Shown here in pieces: positions 50,101 to 59,052 of a DNA stretch of 64,000 bases; position 1 is the stretch's first letter, and the number at the start of each line of letters is the position of its first letter. Where the stretch lies: the NCBI GenBank assembly GCA_030077755.1, contig JAQJZZ010000010.1, positions 6,178,645 to 6,242,644 of the forward strand. Direction: 5' to 3'. The position numbers and the translations under genes were made by a program. Origin of the DNA: Filosporella fistucella (Eukaryota > Ascomycota > Leotiomycetes > Helotiales). Below the pieces are notes generated by a model that worked only from the letters and a program-made list of their open reading frames with translations, was not told the origin of the DNA and made no database searches.

Positions 50101-50665
50101 AACAGAAGAGAATGCGCATTGCTGGCAAGGATCGATTCGATGGGTCCAAACAGATTCGAATCCAGGAAATAGAAAGGGGAGACGTTGTTTTGCTACATGA
50201 CGCACTATAGGAGGTAGATATGTCCTCGCGGTTAAAGCTTGGGTATAGGTGGCTGGGTCCGTTTAGGATTAGTGAGGTGGTTACCGATAAGGGAACATAC
50301 TTTCTGGAAGAAATGGATGGGACAAGATTGCATGGGACATATGCTGGCAATAGAATAAAAGTCTTTAAGCAAAGGCAAGGTGTTTGGGACCCCGCAATAG
50401 TTGAAGGCGATGCAGAAGCAGGCGGCGGAGATGGTGATAGTGAAGGAATAGAGCAGGAGAGGGGAGATGGTGAAGAAATTGTAGAAATTCCACTGGAGGA
50501 ATGAAGGGAGCTAAATCTATCGACCAGAGGAATGGAGAGAAGGGAGGCAGAAATGAGAAGACAGGAAGCTCGTCGAGTAGCGATACCGGCTGGGTGGAGT
50601 TTTGGGGTTGTCTTAGATGGCAGCAATTAATATATGGCAGGTGGATTTGGTGGTGGGAAATTTTA

Positions 50666-50679
50666 CCCCGCCCGGCGGG
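50666..50679. repeat. GC near-palindrome, copy 3
   Basis: CCCCGCCCGGCGGG in TTTTA context, 162 nt after the pol stop, in non-coding sequence (one frame still reads FTPPGG). Confidence 0.9.
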
Positions 50680-50882
50680 ATGAATTGTGACACGCCTAGG
50701 AACAGCTCACGCAAAAGTTTTATTTGTAAAAAAGGGGGGGGGGAGAATTGGTGTTTGATTTTATTTCATTTCTCTATTTCATTATGTCTACTATTCATCC
50801 TGCCTGGGTATTTGTTTCATTTACGCTTTTTTTCATCTAGCTCTCAAGAAAGCGCACCATTCCGAAAGGAAAAGACTCATAT

Positions 50883-52214
50883 TTAAGACTCGCTTGCCTC
50901 TTCGTTGTCCTCAGATTCACCACCGGCCTCCTCATCTGGGTTATAGGCGGCTGAGGGTACGCGATCGGCGAGACTTTTCTTGGTTGCGATTCGTCCAGAC
51001 GATCTGGATGGAATAGGGGCAGGTTTCTTGGATTTCTTGGCCTTCTTGGGTTTTCTGGCTTTCTTTGGGGTTGGTTCAGGCTCAGTTTTGGGGTACGGAG
51101 GTGGCAAAGTTTTCTCAGATTTGGTTCATCTGGCAGGAGCGGCAGGAGGAGAACTGGCAGGAGGAGAGCTGGCTGCAGGGGTATAGGTTATTCTGAGCTT
51201 AGGCTTCTTGGATGGAGTGGGATCGGCGTCTGCAGTGGCATTAGAATCGTCCATAGTGCTAGATTCGGGGGCCTTGCGCTTCCTGGTCTTTTTGGCAGAT
51301 GAAGAACCAGCGACAGATGACTTTGCAGTGGCTTTTCCTTTGCCCTTTCCGGAAGAGATAGGAGAATCTTTGGCACTATGGTCTTTCACATCAGGGGTGG
51401 CGGACGTAGAAGCCTTTTTGGCAGCAGAAGGACGGGGTGGAGCAGGGTAGTGGCGACGAGGCTTGATTATGACGGGGTTGCTAGCATTTAGAAGATGTTC
51501 AATCCACTGTTGATAGTTTGGGTGGTCGGCAATAGTGGCTTTATTATAGGAAGACTCAGGCAGGTTAAAGTTACCACCGTTATATTTCTCACCGAGAATG
51601 GTTAAAACACCGCTATCAGGACCGATAAGTGGATGGCCGAGATGGCTGCGGGCTGGTTGGATTTTAAGGTGAGGTTTGAAGGTGGCTTTGAATGAGCAGA
51701 CCTCTATTTGTGTGATTTGGGATGTGGCGTTGGCAAACCACAAGATGCCAAAGAGGTGGTTAGAAAGAGGGCGGTGTTTGACTCCGGCGTTGCGCAGAGA
51801 TTCTAGAGTATAACTAGCGGGGTCTGGATCAAAGAGTTTGGCATTTTTGATGTAGGTGGCAGTGAATTTGATACCGGCTGGAGTGGTAGGGTCACCAGGA
51901 GAAGAAGCAAGAGCTTTTCCGCTAGAAGACTCCTTTTTGGGAGTAGCAGCGGGGTTTTGGGTGGTGGATTGGTGGCTGGCAGCTTCGGTGATGCTTGGAG
52001 CAGGAGCCATGCTAGCCTTGACAGATTCGGCTGCGAGCCAGGCAAGAGCAGGATTAGTTGAGCTATGCATGAGGGTATTAATGGCATGGTATATGGGGTT
52101 AGAGGTAGCGGGCTCTTGAGGAGCTGTGTCTGGTTGGTCGTCTCCACCAGGTGGGGTGATAGGAGCGAGGTGCTTAGGAGCAGATGGATCGTTCCGGTGC
52201 TTGGGTGAAGACAT
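50883..52214 (-). CDS. Antisense Lys/Ser/Pro-rich protein carried by the young retrotransposon
   Basis: ATG 52214 (MSSPKHRNDPS) starts a frame of about 440 codons to the stop at 50883, interrupted once by TGA at 51127-51129. The frame upstream of ATG opens only with GTG. The middle is a folded-looking segment (about 51440-51880): FGILWFANATSQITQIEVCS, HLGHPLIGPDSGVLTILGEK, YNGGNFNLPESSYN. The flanks are low complexity, with nuclear-localisation-like Lys runs (KKTRKRK, KKARKPKKAKKSKK). ITPPGG near the N-terminus echoes the FTPPGG motif of the sense ORFs. Unlike the sense ORFs it has no TAG/TAA. Function unknown; nuclear DNA or RNA binding is a guess. Confidence 0.6.
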
Positions 52215-52844
52215 CTTGGTGCGCTTGAGGTGTATTATAGGAGACCAGTTAGGGAGGGGACTATTGTAAGTGGGGGAGGGAATGGTGCAAAGAGGCACCT
52301 ACCTGGCCAACTTGAAAAATTGTTGAAAAGAAAAAGTTGAAAGGGAATGGGGAAGGGTATTTATACTCAAAATAGGACGAGGACGAGGCTTGCTATTGTG
52401 CAAAAGCGAATTGCTAAACCTTGGAAAGGAGAGAAAGCAAAAGCAAATTATTGGTTAAAGTCGAACTTTATGGACGCCGCAAAGAGCGAGTACCCGTCAA
52501 AGCAGCCTTCGCAGTAGCACTGGCTTGCTTCTTGCCCTTGCCGTGAACGGTAGCACACTTCTTTGAGTCCTTAGGAGCTATTTTTGGTTGGTTTGTCAAG
52601 GTTGAGGTTGGCGCTAGAAAGTTTGTTTATTAAGTAGGAAGACGTGTAGGGTGGGAGGCAAAGGCGAATGGTTGGTTGAAAATTGAATTGTTTACTCGAT
52701 GGTTTCTATCAATTGCAAGCCGTATGCAATTCACCTTTGGCCGAATCGAACCAATTATTTAAGGATTCTTTTCCTTGAAAACTTTTTTTCCTTTTTAACC
52801 TTTTTCCCTTTGAACCATACGAGAAAACAGGTCGTACCACAGCC
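52215..52844. promoter_or_regulatory. Internal divergent promoter region
   Basis: 630 bp between the start codons of the antisense and the 3' sense ORFs. On the minus strand GTATAAATA (52358-52366) lies 144 nt upstream of ATG 52214. On the plus side a pyrimidine-rich tract (about 52775-52812) precedes ATG 52845. Transcription from here is inferred from the layout. Confidence 0.5.
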
Positions 52845-55373
52845 ATGGAGAACGCACTGGACATTCGATCTGAGAGCACTGCTCTTACCGCTGGCACAAC
52901 ATTTCGGAATGCGCAAGAGGTAAAGGATTACCTTGCGGGTGTACTAGAACAAGATAGGTATGAGGTTGAGGCAGGCATTCTTTAGGACATGCTACGGTAC
53001 TACGAAAGGGCATTAGATATGATTGAGGAAGTGTTCTTGTTTGTGCAGGAAGGGGGAGCTTACCGGACACACATATCGGAGGACGAGTTTACTGGCAGAT
53101 GGGCACAGGCACTATCGATCATTGAGGAAAATAAGAAGAGACGGGACCGAACGCATGAGGCAAAGAAGGCCATATGCAATAGGTGGAAGGATGATAGTGT
53201 TGCAAAATGGTTGGACGAAGCAAACTACTCGCTGAATTTCCTTCACGCATATAGAAAGCTGGCTCGACTTGCTGGTAGCTTGGAGCAATTAGTGCGACTG
53301 GTGAACATTGCAGCAGTTCGACGCCTCACTGGTGGAAAGAAATGGGCCAAGCCAGTCAAGGGTCTCACGTCTGGTGATTTTGATGAAGCATGGAAGATTC
53401 GGAACGAAAAGGTGGAGGAAATTTCTTTGCGGCAGGCACGAGAGCTAGGAATGACCTTTGGCGTTTGTGGATTTCTGGAAGAGATTGGTGCAGGAACGAT
53501 CGAAGAACCTGTCCCAGAAGACCCGATGTAGCTGGACAGTGATGATAGTGGCAGAGAAATTTCACCCCGCCCGGCGGGTCAAAATTCACCAGTTCCAGGT
53601 GCGAATCTTGAAAGTGGCGGTCGGGCTCTCAGATCCAAAGGAATTCGCATGCCACAAGAGGAAGCGGAGGAATACGGTATGGTTCCAGGACCCATGGATG
53701 ATCTGGATGAAGAAGAAATGGACGATGCGGAGGAAGAACTAGCGAATGGCGGGGAAGATGATGAGGATATATAGGCAGTGAGCAGCCAGTGCCGCTGCAC
53801 AAAAGATGTTACGGAGGGCTGGAAAATTGCGGTGAAAAAGAAGAGGGCACTTGGGATTGTGATTGGGATGAAGCTACTGGCTAAGATGCACACTTTTGAA
53901 AAGGTCTGCTTTCCACATGGACGGCTCATGGCAGGACAAATTGGGCTCTGTACTAAACGCTTGGATCGACCTCTTTTGGACTATCGGTTGAAATACGTGC
54001 TGGATCACTGCTTGGATATCGGAAAACTGAAGACTGATGAGGCGACATATCAATGGTTTCGAGTTGCGAGTCGACCACCAAGACCTTCCGATGGACTGGG
54101 CCCCTATAAGTTCTTCCACGATAAGCAGGGAACCGATTTTGCTTTTGATCAGGAAAAGATATTGAATGCTTGGGACCCCACGATTCTTCCTAGATGGAAG
54201 GCTGACGGATCCGTCGTTACCCCGCTCTTTGATTGGTGGTTCCAGAACCCGGAGTTGAAGAAACAGATGTTGGATGAGTTTGATATGTACCGCTGGCATC
54301 TTCGAGAAATTAATGGTCGCAAGAATATTGGCTGGCTAAGAAACATGTTCTACTCGATCGCTTAGCAGTTGATGCGCCAAGATCATGCCTACTACATGCT
54401 ATACGCGGCACTGAGACCTGATGCTATATGGCGCTTGGTTAGCTACCCCTATTATGCGAAGTATTGTGTTCCTGGAGATGGTACTTACTTTTGTCATATC
54501 GATCTCAACATACCAGACTTGCTGGCCAAGCAGCGTGGCGTATACATGATTTAAGGAACAGTATCGATGGATGAAGAGGACGATGAGAATTGCACATTCT
54601 TTCTGCCTGGAATGCAGCACAAGCTAGGAGAATGGTGGGATCGCGTAGTTGCTCGAGGACAGGCTATAGATGGGTTTGTTCATCGGATCACTGACCAGCT
54701 TTTTACCAAAGAAGACGCCAAAGTTCTAGGATTGGAGGGCTGGAGGAACGTACCCTGCAGGCCAGGAGACGCGAGAATCACGTTGCCATCGATACCCCAT
54801 GGTGCTACCGGTCCTACCACAAAGGTGCGACGTACGATGCTTCCCTGGTTTGTGGGCATATAGGATGATGAGGAGAACTTGGAAGTGACTGAGGGAGGCA
54901 CTTGGCGTATGCTATCCGAGTCGCACAGAGATCAGACTGCTCCAATGGCTACGCCATCCGGGCTAGCTAATAGATACGGCGCTACACCCTTCAGATTTCC
55001 TGCAAGCTTTGAATTAGGGGGTTTAGGGGCCTTGTCTGATGCTCTCGTGTGTCGCAGACGCTGGAGCTCACCTGCAGTTTTAAAGGAGAGGAACATATTG
55101 CTGGGTGATAATAGGGAAGCTGCTCATAGATTTATTATAGAAGGACGTGAGAGAGCTGCGCGTGTGGCTTTGGCTTTATATAGGGATATGATAGAGGAGG
55201 AGAAGCGTGTGTTCAAGGAGAAGTCGTTCTATTTTCACTTAGAGCGATCTCGTGCTTCCGGAACTCCCATGCCTGAGGTTGAGCCAGATGTGGATATATT
55301 GGATAAAGGGGTTTTGACGGAGGCCTATAGGGAGGGTCTTTACTTTGCAGAGGATTGGAACGTGGAGAAGTAG
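52845..55373 (+). pseudogene. 3' sense ORF of the young retrotransposon, possible 2-oxoglutarate/Fe(II) dioxygenase
   Basis: 842 codons in a single frame from ATG 52845 to TAG 55371, interrupted by TAG 52983, 53529, 53773, 54363, TAA 54552 and TAG 54861 but never shifted. Codons 1-230 form a helical N-terminal domain, 230-310 an acidic linker. A larger conserved-looking domain covers codons 320-690. There GTYFCHIDLN gives His551-x-Asp553, and SIPHGATGP gives His652, followed ten residues later by Arg662/Arg663 (KVRRTMLPWF). HxD...H...R with Arg about ten residues after the distal His is the signature of 2OG/Fe(II) dioxygenases, which include the TET/JBP nucleic-acid oxygenases. The assignment rests on motif spacing alone. 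Six stops, each compatible with a former Gln codon, would truncate it today. Confidence 0.55.
53565..53578. repeat. GC near-palindrome, copy 4
   Basis: CCCCGCCCGGCGGG in TTTCA context inside the 3' sense ORF, where it is read in a different frame (SPRPAG). Confidence 0.9.
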
Positions 55374-55401
55374 GTGTGGAATAGTCAAGGGGCGACTATT
55401 C

Positions 55402-55416
55402 TTGGGGGAGGACGTA
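55402..55416 (+). other. Polypurine tract of the young retrotransposon
   Basis: TTGGGGGAGGACGTA lies directly before the 3' LTR; purine-rich and in the expected place. Confidence 0.6.
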
Positions 55417-55622
55417 TGTGGTGGGGTTGAAGCCCCGTGATTTTAGGTCATGTGTTTTACCGGTAGATAGTTTTTCCGCTCCGGTGCTCACTTCACATAT
55501 AGTGTAGCCCGAGCATAACTTAATAATGCAATCCTTCTTCTTCTTTTAAATACCACCCCTATTATTTTGGTTATTGTGTTGTTTATCGTGCACTTAGACG
55601 GCACACTTCCTATCCCTTCACA
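55417..55622 (+). repeat. 3' LTR of the young retrotransposon
   Basis: 206 bp, with T at 55547 and 55595 where the 5' LTR has C. It is followed by ATAT, matching the ATAT before the 5' LTR (44064-44067). Confidence 0.97.
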
Positions 55623-55730
55623 ATATAATCTTAACATTCCATTTATTTTTATTTCTCTAATATTTATTCTATAAGCGCTCGTCCTAAGGGCCTATGCTTA
55701 GCTTGGCGAGTGCCGCTAATTCCATTTTAT
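55623..55730 (-). mobile_element. AT-rich gypsy fragment, copy A (right part)
   Basis: It continues copy A after the insertion: the sequence from 55623 onward matches 57959-58064, so 41847-44067 plus this piece is one 2.33-kb unit. Confidence 0.85.
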
Positions 55731-58610
55731 TTATAATGGTTGCTATACGGGCCGATGCTCATATAATGATTCTAAATAAGGAATAGGTATATTATAAAGA
55801 TGTTTTAATTATAATATTATTAAGTATAAAGAATATTATTTAAAGTTAAGCACGAAGCTCCTATTTAATAGCAGAAGTGCTAGTCTTATATAAAACCCTC
55901 GTTTTTAATTGGATCCTAAGATCCCTTAAGGTTAAATCTATGGATCCCCCTTTGCTATCTCGCTTATAGGAATCCGGGGATCCATCACGTAACCCTTTCT
56001 CATAACTTCCCTTATGCGGTTCTTAGAACTATTAAAAGATGGCGTTTTTCTTATCCTATTCTTATAATAAGCCTATAACCGTAATATTATCCCCCTTTTA
56101 GGTCTAGCATAGTCCCTTATACTTATATTATAATTAAAATCCTGATAGCTATTAATAATTATCTTTTTTAAATATTATATCTTTTTAGCGAAATAATAAC
56201 GCTTTAAATAAGGCTTAAAAGAAAAAGAAAGAGCATATTACCCTCGCCTTACGTATTAAAAAGTCTGCTCGTCTAGCTACTCCTTATTTATATTGCTATA
56301 GCCTTATATAGCATTATTTCCTAAATCTCTCTATTTCTTAACGTTATTTTAAATGCGTGCATATAAAGCAAAAGCGTTATTATAATAATAGCAGTTATTA
56401 TAAGGTTAAGTCCGGTCTTATTTATTATTTTATATATGGCAAGACGGTTCCTCGGAAACCCCTTCTTATTCCTCCCTTAAAACCCATATAGGTTCTAAAG
56501 CCCTTAGGGCTATCCCTTAATAACTAGTTTCCCGTTTTCGGGCTCGAGGCTCTTGCCTTTATCCCCTTTAATACTATGGCCTTGCCCGATCTTTTTAATA
56601 AGGCCTTTTAGGTAGACCTAAACTTTATTAATAAAATTTATTAAGGAGTTTAAGATAGCGAAGGTTTAACTTAGGTTCTTATATATTTTTTAAATATGGG
56701 TAGTCCTTTTATTTAATTAAATACTTAATTATTTTATTAATTATCTTATAATCTAAGATTCCCTTTATTTTATACTTAGCGAGTAGGTTAACTGGTTTAA
56801 TCTCAATATTAGGAGCGGGTGGTGCCCCTAGTAATGCTAATTTAAGGAGGGAAATATAAAATACCGGGTATATCTTTATGCTCTTAGGTAGCTAGAGTTA
56901 GTAATTTATTAGTCCTTTAACCTTAATAATTTTAAATAATCCTAATTTCCTATAATCTAATTTATTACTTGGCCGCTTTATTTAAATATTATAATAAATT
57001 AAATAAACTTTGTCCCCTTCTTTAAGCATAGGTTTCATATTACGCCCTTTATTATAATAAGACGCTAATCTCTTTATAAAGAATTATATATCTTTTATGA
57101 ATTCCTGATATAGCGATTTTAATTGGTATACTTGCATAATAGCCTCTTTAATTATAACCGAAGTTAGCTTAGGTGTTTTATAAGCTATTGGGTTATAGCT
57201 ATAATTGGCGTAAAATAGTGAGACCTAAGTCATTTCCGTGCTCGCGCTATTATATGCGAATTACGTAATAAGGAGCATCTTTACCCAGTTATTCTATTAA
57301 TAGTTTATATAATAATATAAATATGTTTCTATTATCTGGTTTAGGCGTTTTATTTAATTATTTATTTATAAGTAGAATAATGTTAATAGTTTATGCTTTA
57401 TCTTAAGTAATGCGATAAGTATTATCTAAAATTTTAAAATAAAGAGCTTATCTCGATTTGAGATAATTTCTTTTAATGTCCTATAATTGGCGATAATGAC
57501 TTTTATAAATATATAAGCCAAATCCTCGGCTATACTCGCTTTTAAGTATGGTATTATATATGCATACTTGATAAGCCTATCCACGATAATAAGGATAGAG
57601 TTATATACCTTATTTATGACTGGTTCTTTAAAAGGAGGAAATTTAATTATAAAGTCCTAAGCAATAGACTTTTATGGTTATAAAGGCGTTTCCGGTAATT
57701 TTAATATACCCTTTAGGGTTTATTGGAAAGACTTATTCCAAATGTAAGTATTATATATAATAACGATTTCTTTAACCATTTTCCTTATTCCTAAAAAGTA
57801 ATAATTTATAAATATTTTTTTTATTATTTTAAAGGTATCTTAATATTTATGGGCTAATAGGCTATAGTATTTAGCGATGAATTCCTTCTTAAGTGCTAGT
57901 GGCATAAATACTCGATTATTATATAATAAGATCCTATTCTTAAACGTAAATCGTCCTTATATAATTGTAATATCCCATTTATCCTTATTCCTTTAATATT
58001 CATTTCGCAGGCGCTCGTCCTAAGGGCTTATGCTTAGCTTGGCGAATACCGCTAATTCCATTTTGTTATATATTAAGGATTCTCCTTTTTATTTGAGTAT
58101 TATATAGGAAATATGTGTCTTATTTTTAAAGTATTCCAGTTTCCAGCTAAGGGCGTTTGCCCTAGCGTTTTTTATTCCTTTTATATAAGAGATATATAAG
58201 TCGATAATGGCTAGAGTTTCTGCCTATTATACTTATTATTCGTTTAATTCCTTTATTATAATAAAATAAACCAAGTTCTTATGGTCTATTAATACTTAAA
58301 CCGGGTTAGGTGCACCCTTTAAGTATATCCTCTATTCCTTATAGGCATCCATAATTGCCAAGAGTTCTTTATTATAGATCTCGTAGTTTAGTTTTACTAT
58401 TAATAATTTGCGGGAATAATAAGCAATTGATTACTATCTTCCTTGCTTATTGGGCTAGCTAAGCATTGCTTTAATGGCATAATCGGAAGAGTCTATTTTA
58501 ACCCTAATCGGTGATTAGGGTTTATAGGTAATTAGGACTGGGGCCTCCGTAAATGCTTTCTTGAGTTTTATAAAGCTTTAATTTGCCTTATTATTCCACT
58601 TAAAGGTCCA
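55731..58610 (-). mobile_element. AT-rich gypsy fragment, copy B, with RNase H and integrase remnants
   Basis: Unit B (55731-58064) repeats copy A in direct orientation. Minus-strand translation of 57600-57130 gives an integrase core (SILIIVDRLIKYAYIIPYL, SNRDKLF, MTQVS) full of TAG/TAA. Beyond the unit, 58610-58090 on the minus strand reads as RNase H (IDSSDYAIKAML, KQGR, NYEIYNKELLAIMDA, DHKNLVYF). Composition and stop pattern indicate strong RIP. The fragment ends sharply at the GC-rich island at 58611. Confidence 0.85.
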
Positions 58611-58682
58611 GGTTGCGGGCGGCGGCCGGCTAAGCGAGGCGGCCACGCCTCGTCCCTGCGATCCTTAACGGCGACCGTGGCA
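58611..58682. other. GC-rich island in AT-rich DNA
   Basis: About 72 bases of G/C- and CpG-rich sequence (GGCGGCCGGC, GGCGACCGTGG) with short inverted repeats, at the exact point where the RNase H homology of copy B ends and the next element begins. Confidence 0.6.
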
Positions 58683-58722
58683 GAAATAAATTAATCTAGG
58701 GCCAAATCAGGTGCTAATCGGA

Positions 58723-58730
58723 TATAAATA
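58723..58730 (+). promoter_or_regulatory. TATA box before the degraded ORF
   Basis: TATAAATA, about 320 nt upstream of the ATG at 59053. Supported by position only. Confidence 0.35.
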
Positions 58731-59052
58731 GGCTAGGAATTAATCGCGCATCGCATGCCCTTTATTCCTTATCTTTATCTTAATTATAACTTCTCTAATT
58801 TCATTTTAATAAGGACCTAGGCTTATCACGTAATATTATATAATATTATATTAAGCTTAGTCATAAAGCGTTACCCGATTTAATAATATATAATATTATA
58901 TAATATTTAATCTTATTTACCTTAAAATAATCTCATTACCACGACCACTACTTATCCTAATATTAGTTACTTCTCCCTTAAATAAATACCACTTATGCTA
59001 TATTTCTTCCTTAAGCCCCTCTTAAATTATTACCGTATTATTAGCGGTTAAT

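Larger units (their letters stand above)
47016..50504 (+). pseudogene. RT-RNase H-integrase ORF of the young retrotransposon, nine in-frame TAG/TAA
   Basis: The frame runs from the overlap with gag-protease to TGA 50502-50504 without a shift. Internal stops: TAA 47379, TAG 47670, 47916, 48036, 48702, 48711, TAA 49368, 49755, TAG 50208. RT: SLIDFYSGYDQI, then stop-GATNSVAQF where many pol proteins have a Gln, and the active site FVDDV (48120-48134). RNase H: AVDASLHGWG. Tether: KHTAADGLSRRP. Integrase: HDETGHKGR ... CDRC zinc motif (49329-49447), then LDIVHMP, VDGGPENKG and NGMIERGH, a complete D,D,E. The C-terminal YRWLGPF is GPY/F-like. All catalytic residues survive; only stops disable it. 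Confidence 0.92.
44068..55622 (+). mobile_element. Young Ty3/gypsy-type LTR retrotransposon with two extra genes
   Basis: 11555 bp with two 206-bp LTRs differing at only two positions, TG..CA ends and a 4-bp duplication ATAT. Composition is GC-balanced, in contrast with the AT-rich DNA around it. Order on the plus strand: LTR, primer-binding region, gag with zinc knuckle, protease, RT, RNase H, integrase with GPY/F-like end, then an antisense ORF (52214-50883), a divergent promoter region, a sense ORF (52845-55373), polypurine tract and LTR. The sense ORFs carry 22 or 23 in-frame TAG/TAA codons but keep frame. It therefore looks recently inserted and lightly RIP-mutated. Confidence 0.95.

Noticed and set aside
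51208..52119. Plus-strand frames opposite the antisense ORF
   Set aside because: Shadows created by the biased Lys/Ser/Pro codons of the minus-strand ORF.
44566..55373. Nuclear genetic code with TAA/TAG meaning Gln
   Set aside because: The intact host genes in the window (transporters, monooxygenase, proteases, SAT4-type protein) contain no in-frame TAG/TAA and end in ordinary stops. CpA to TpA mutation explains the pattern more simply.
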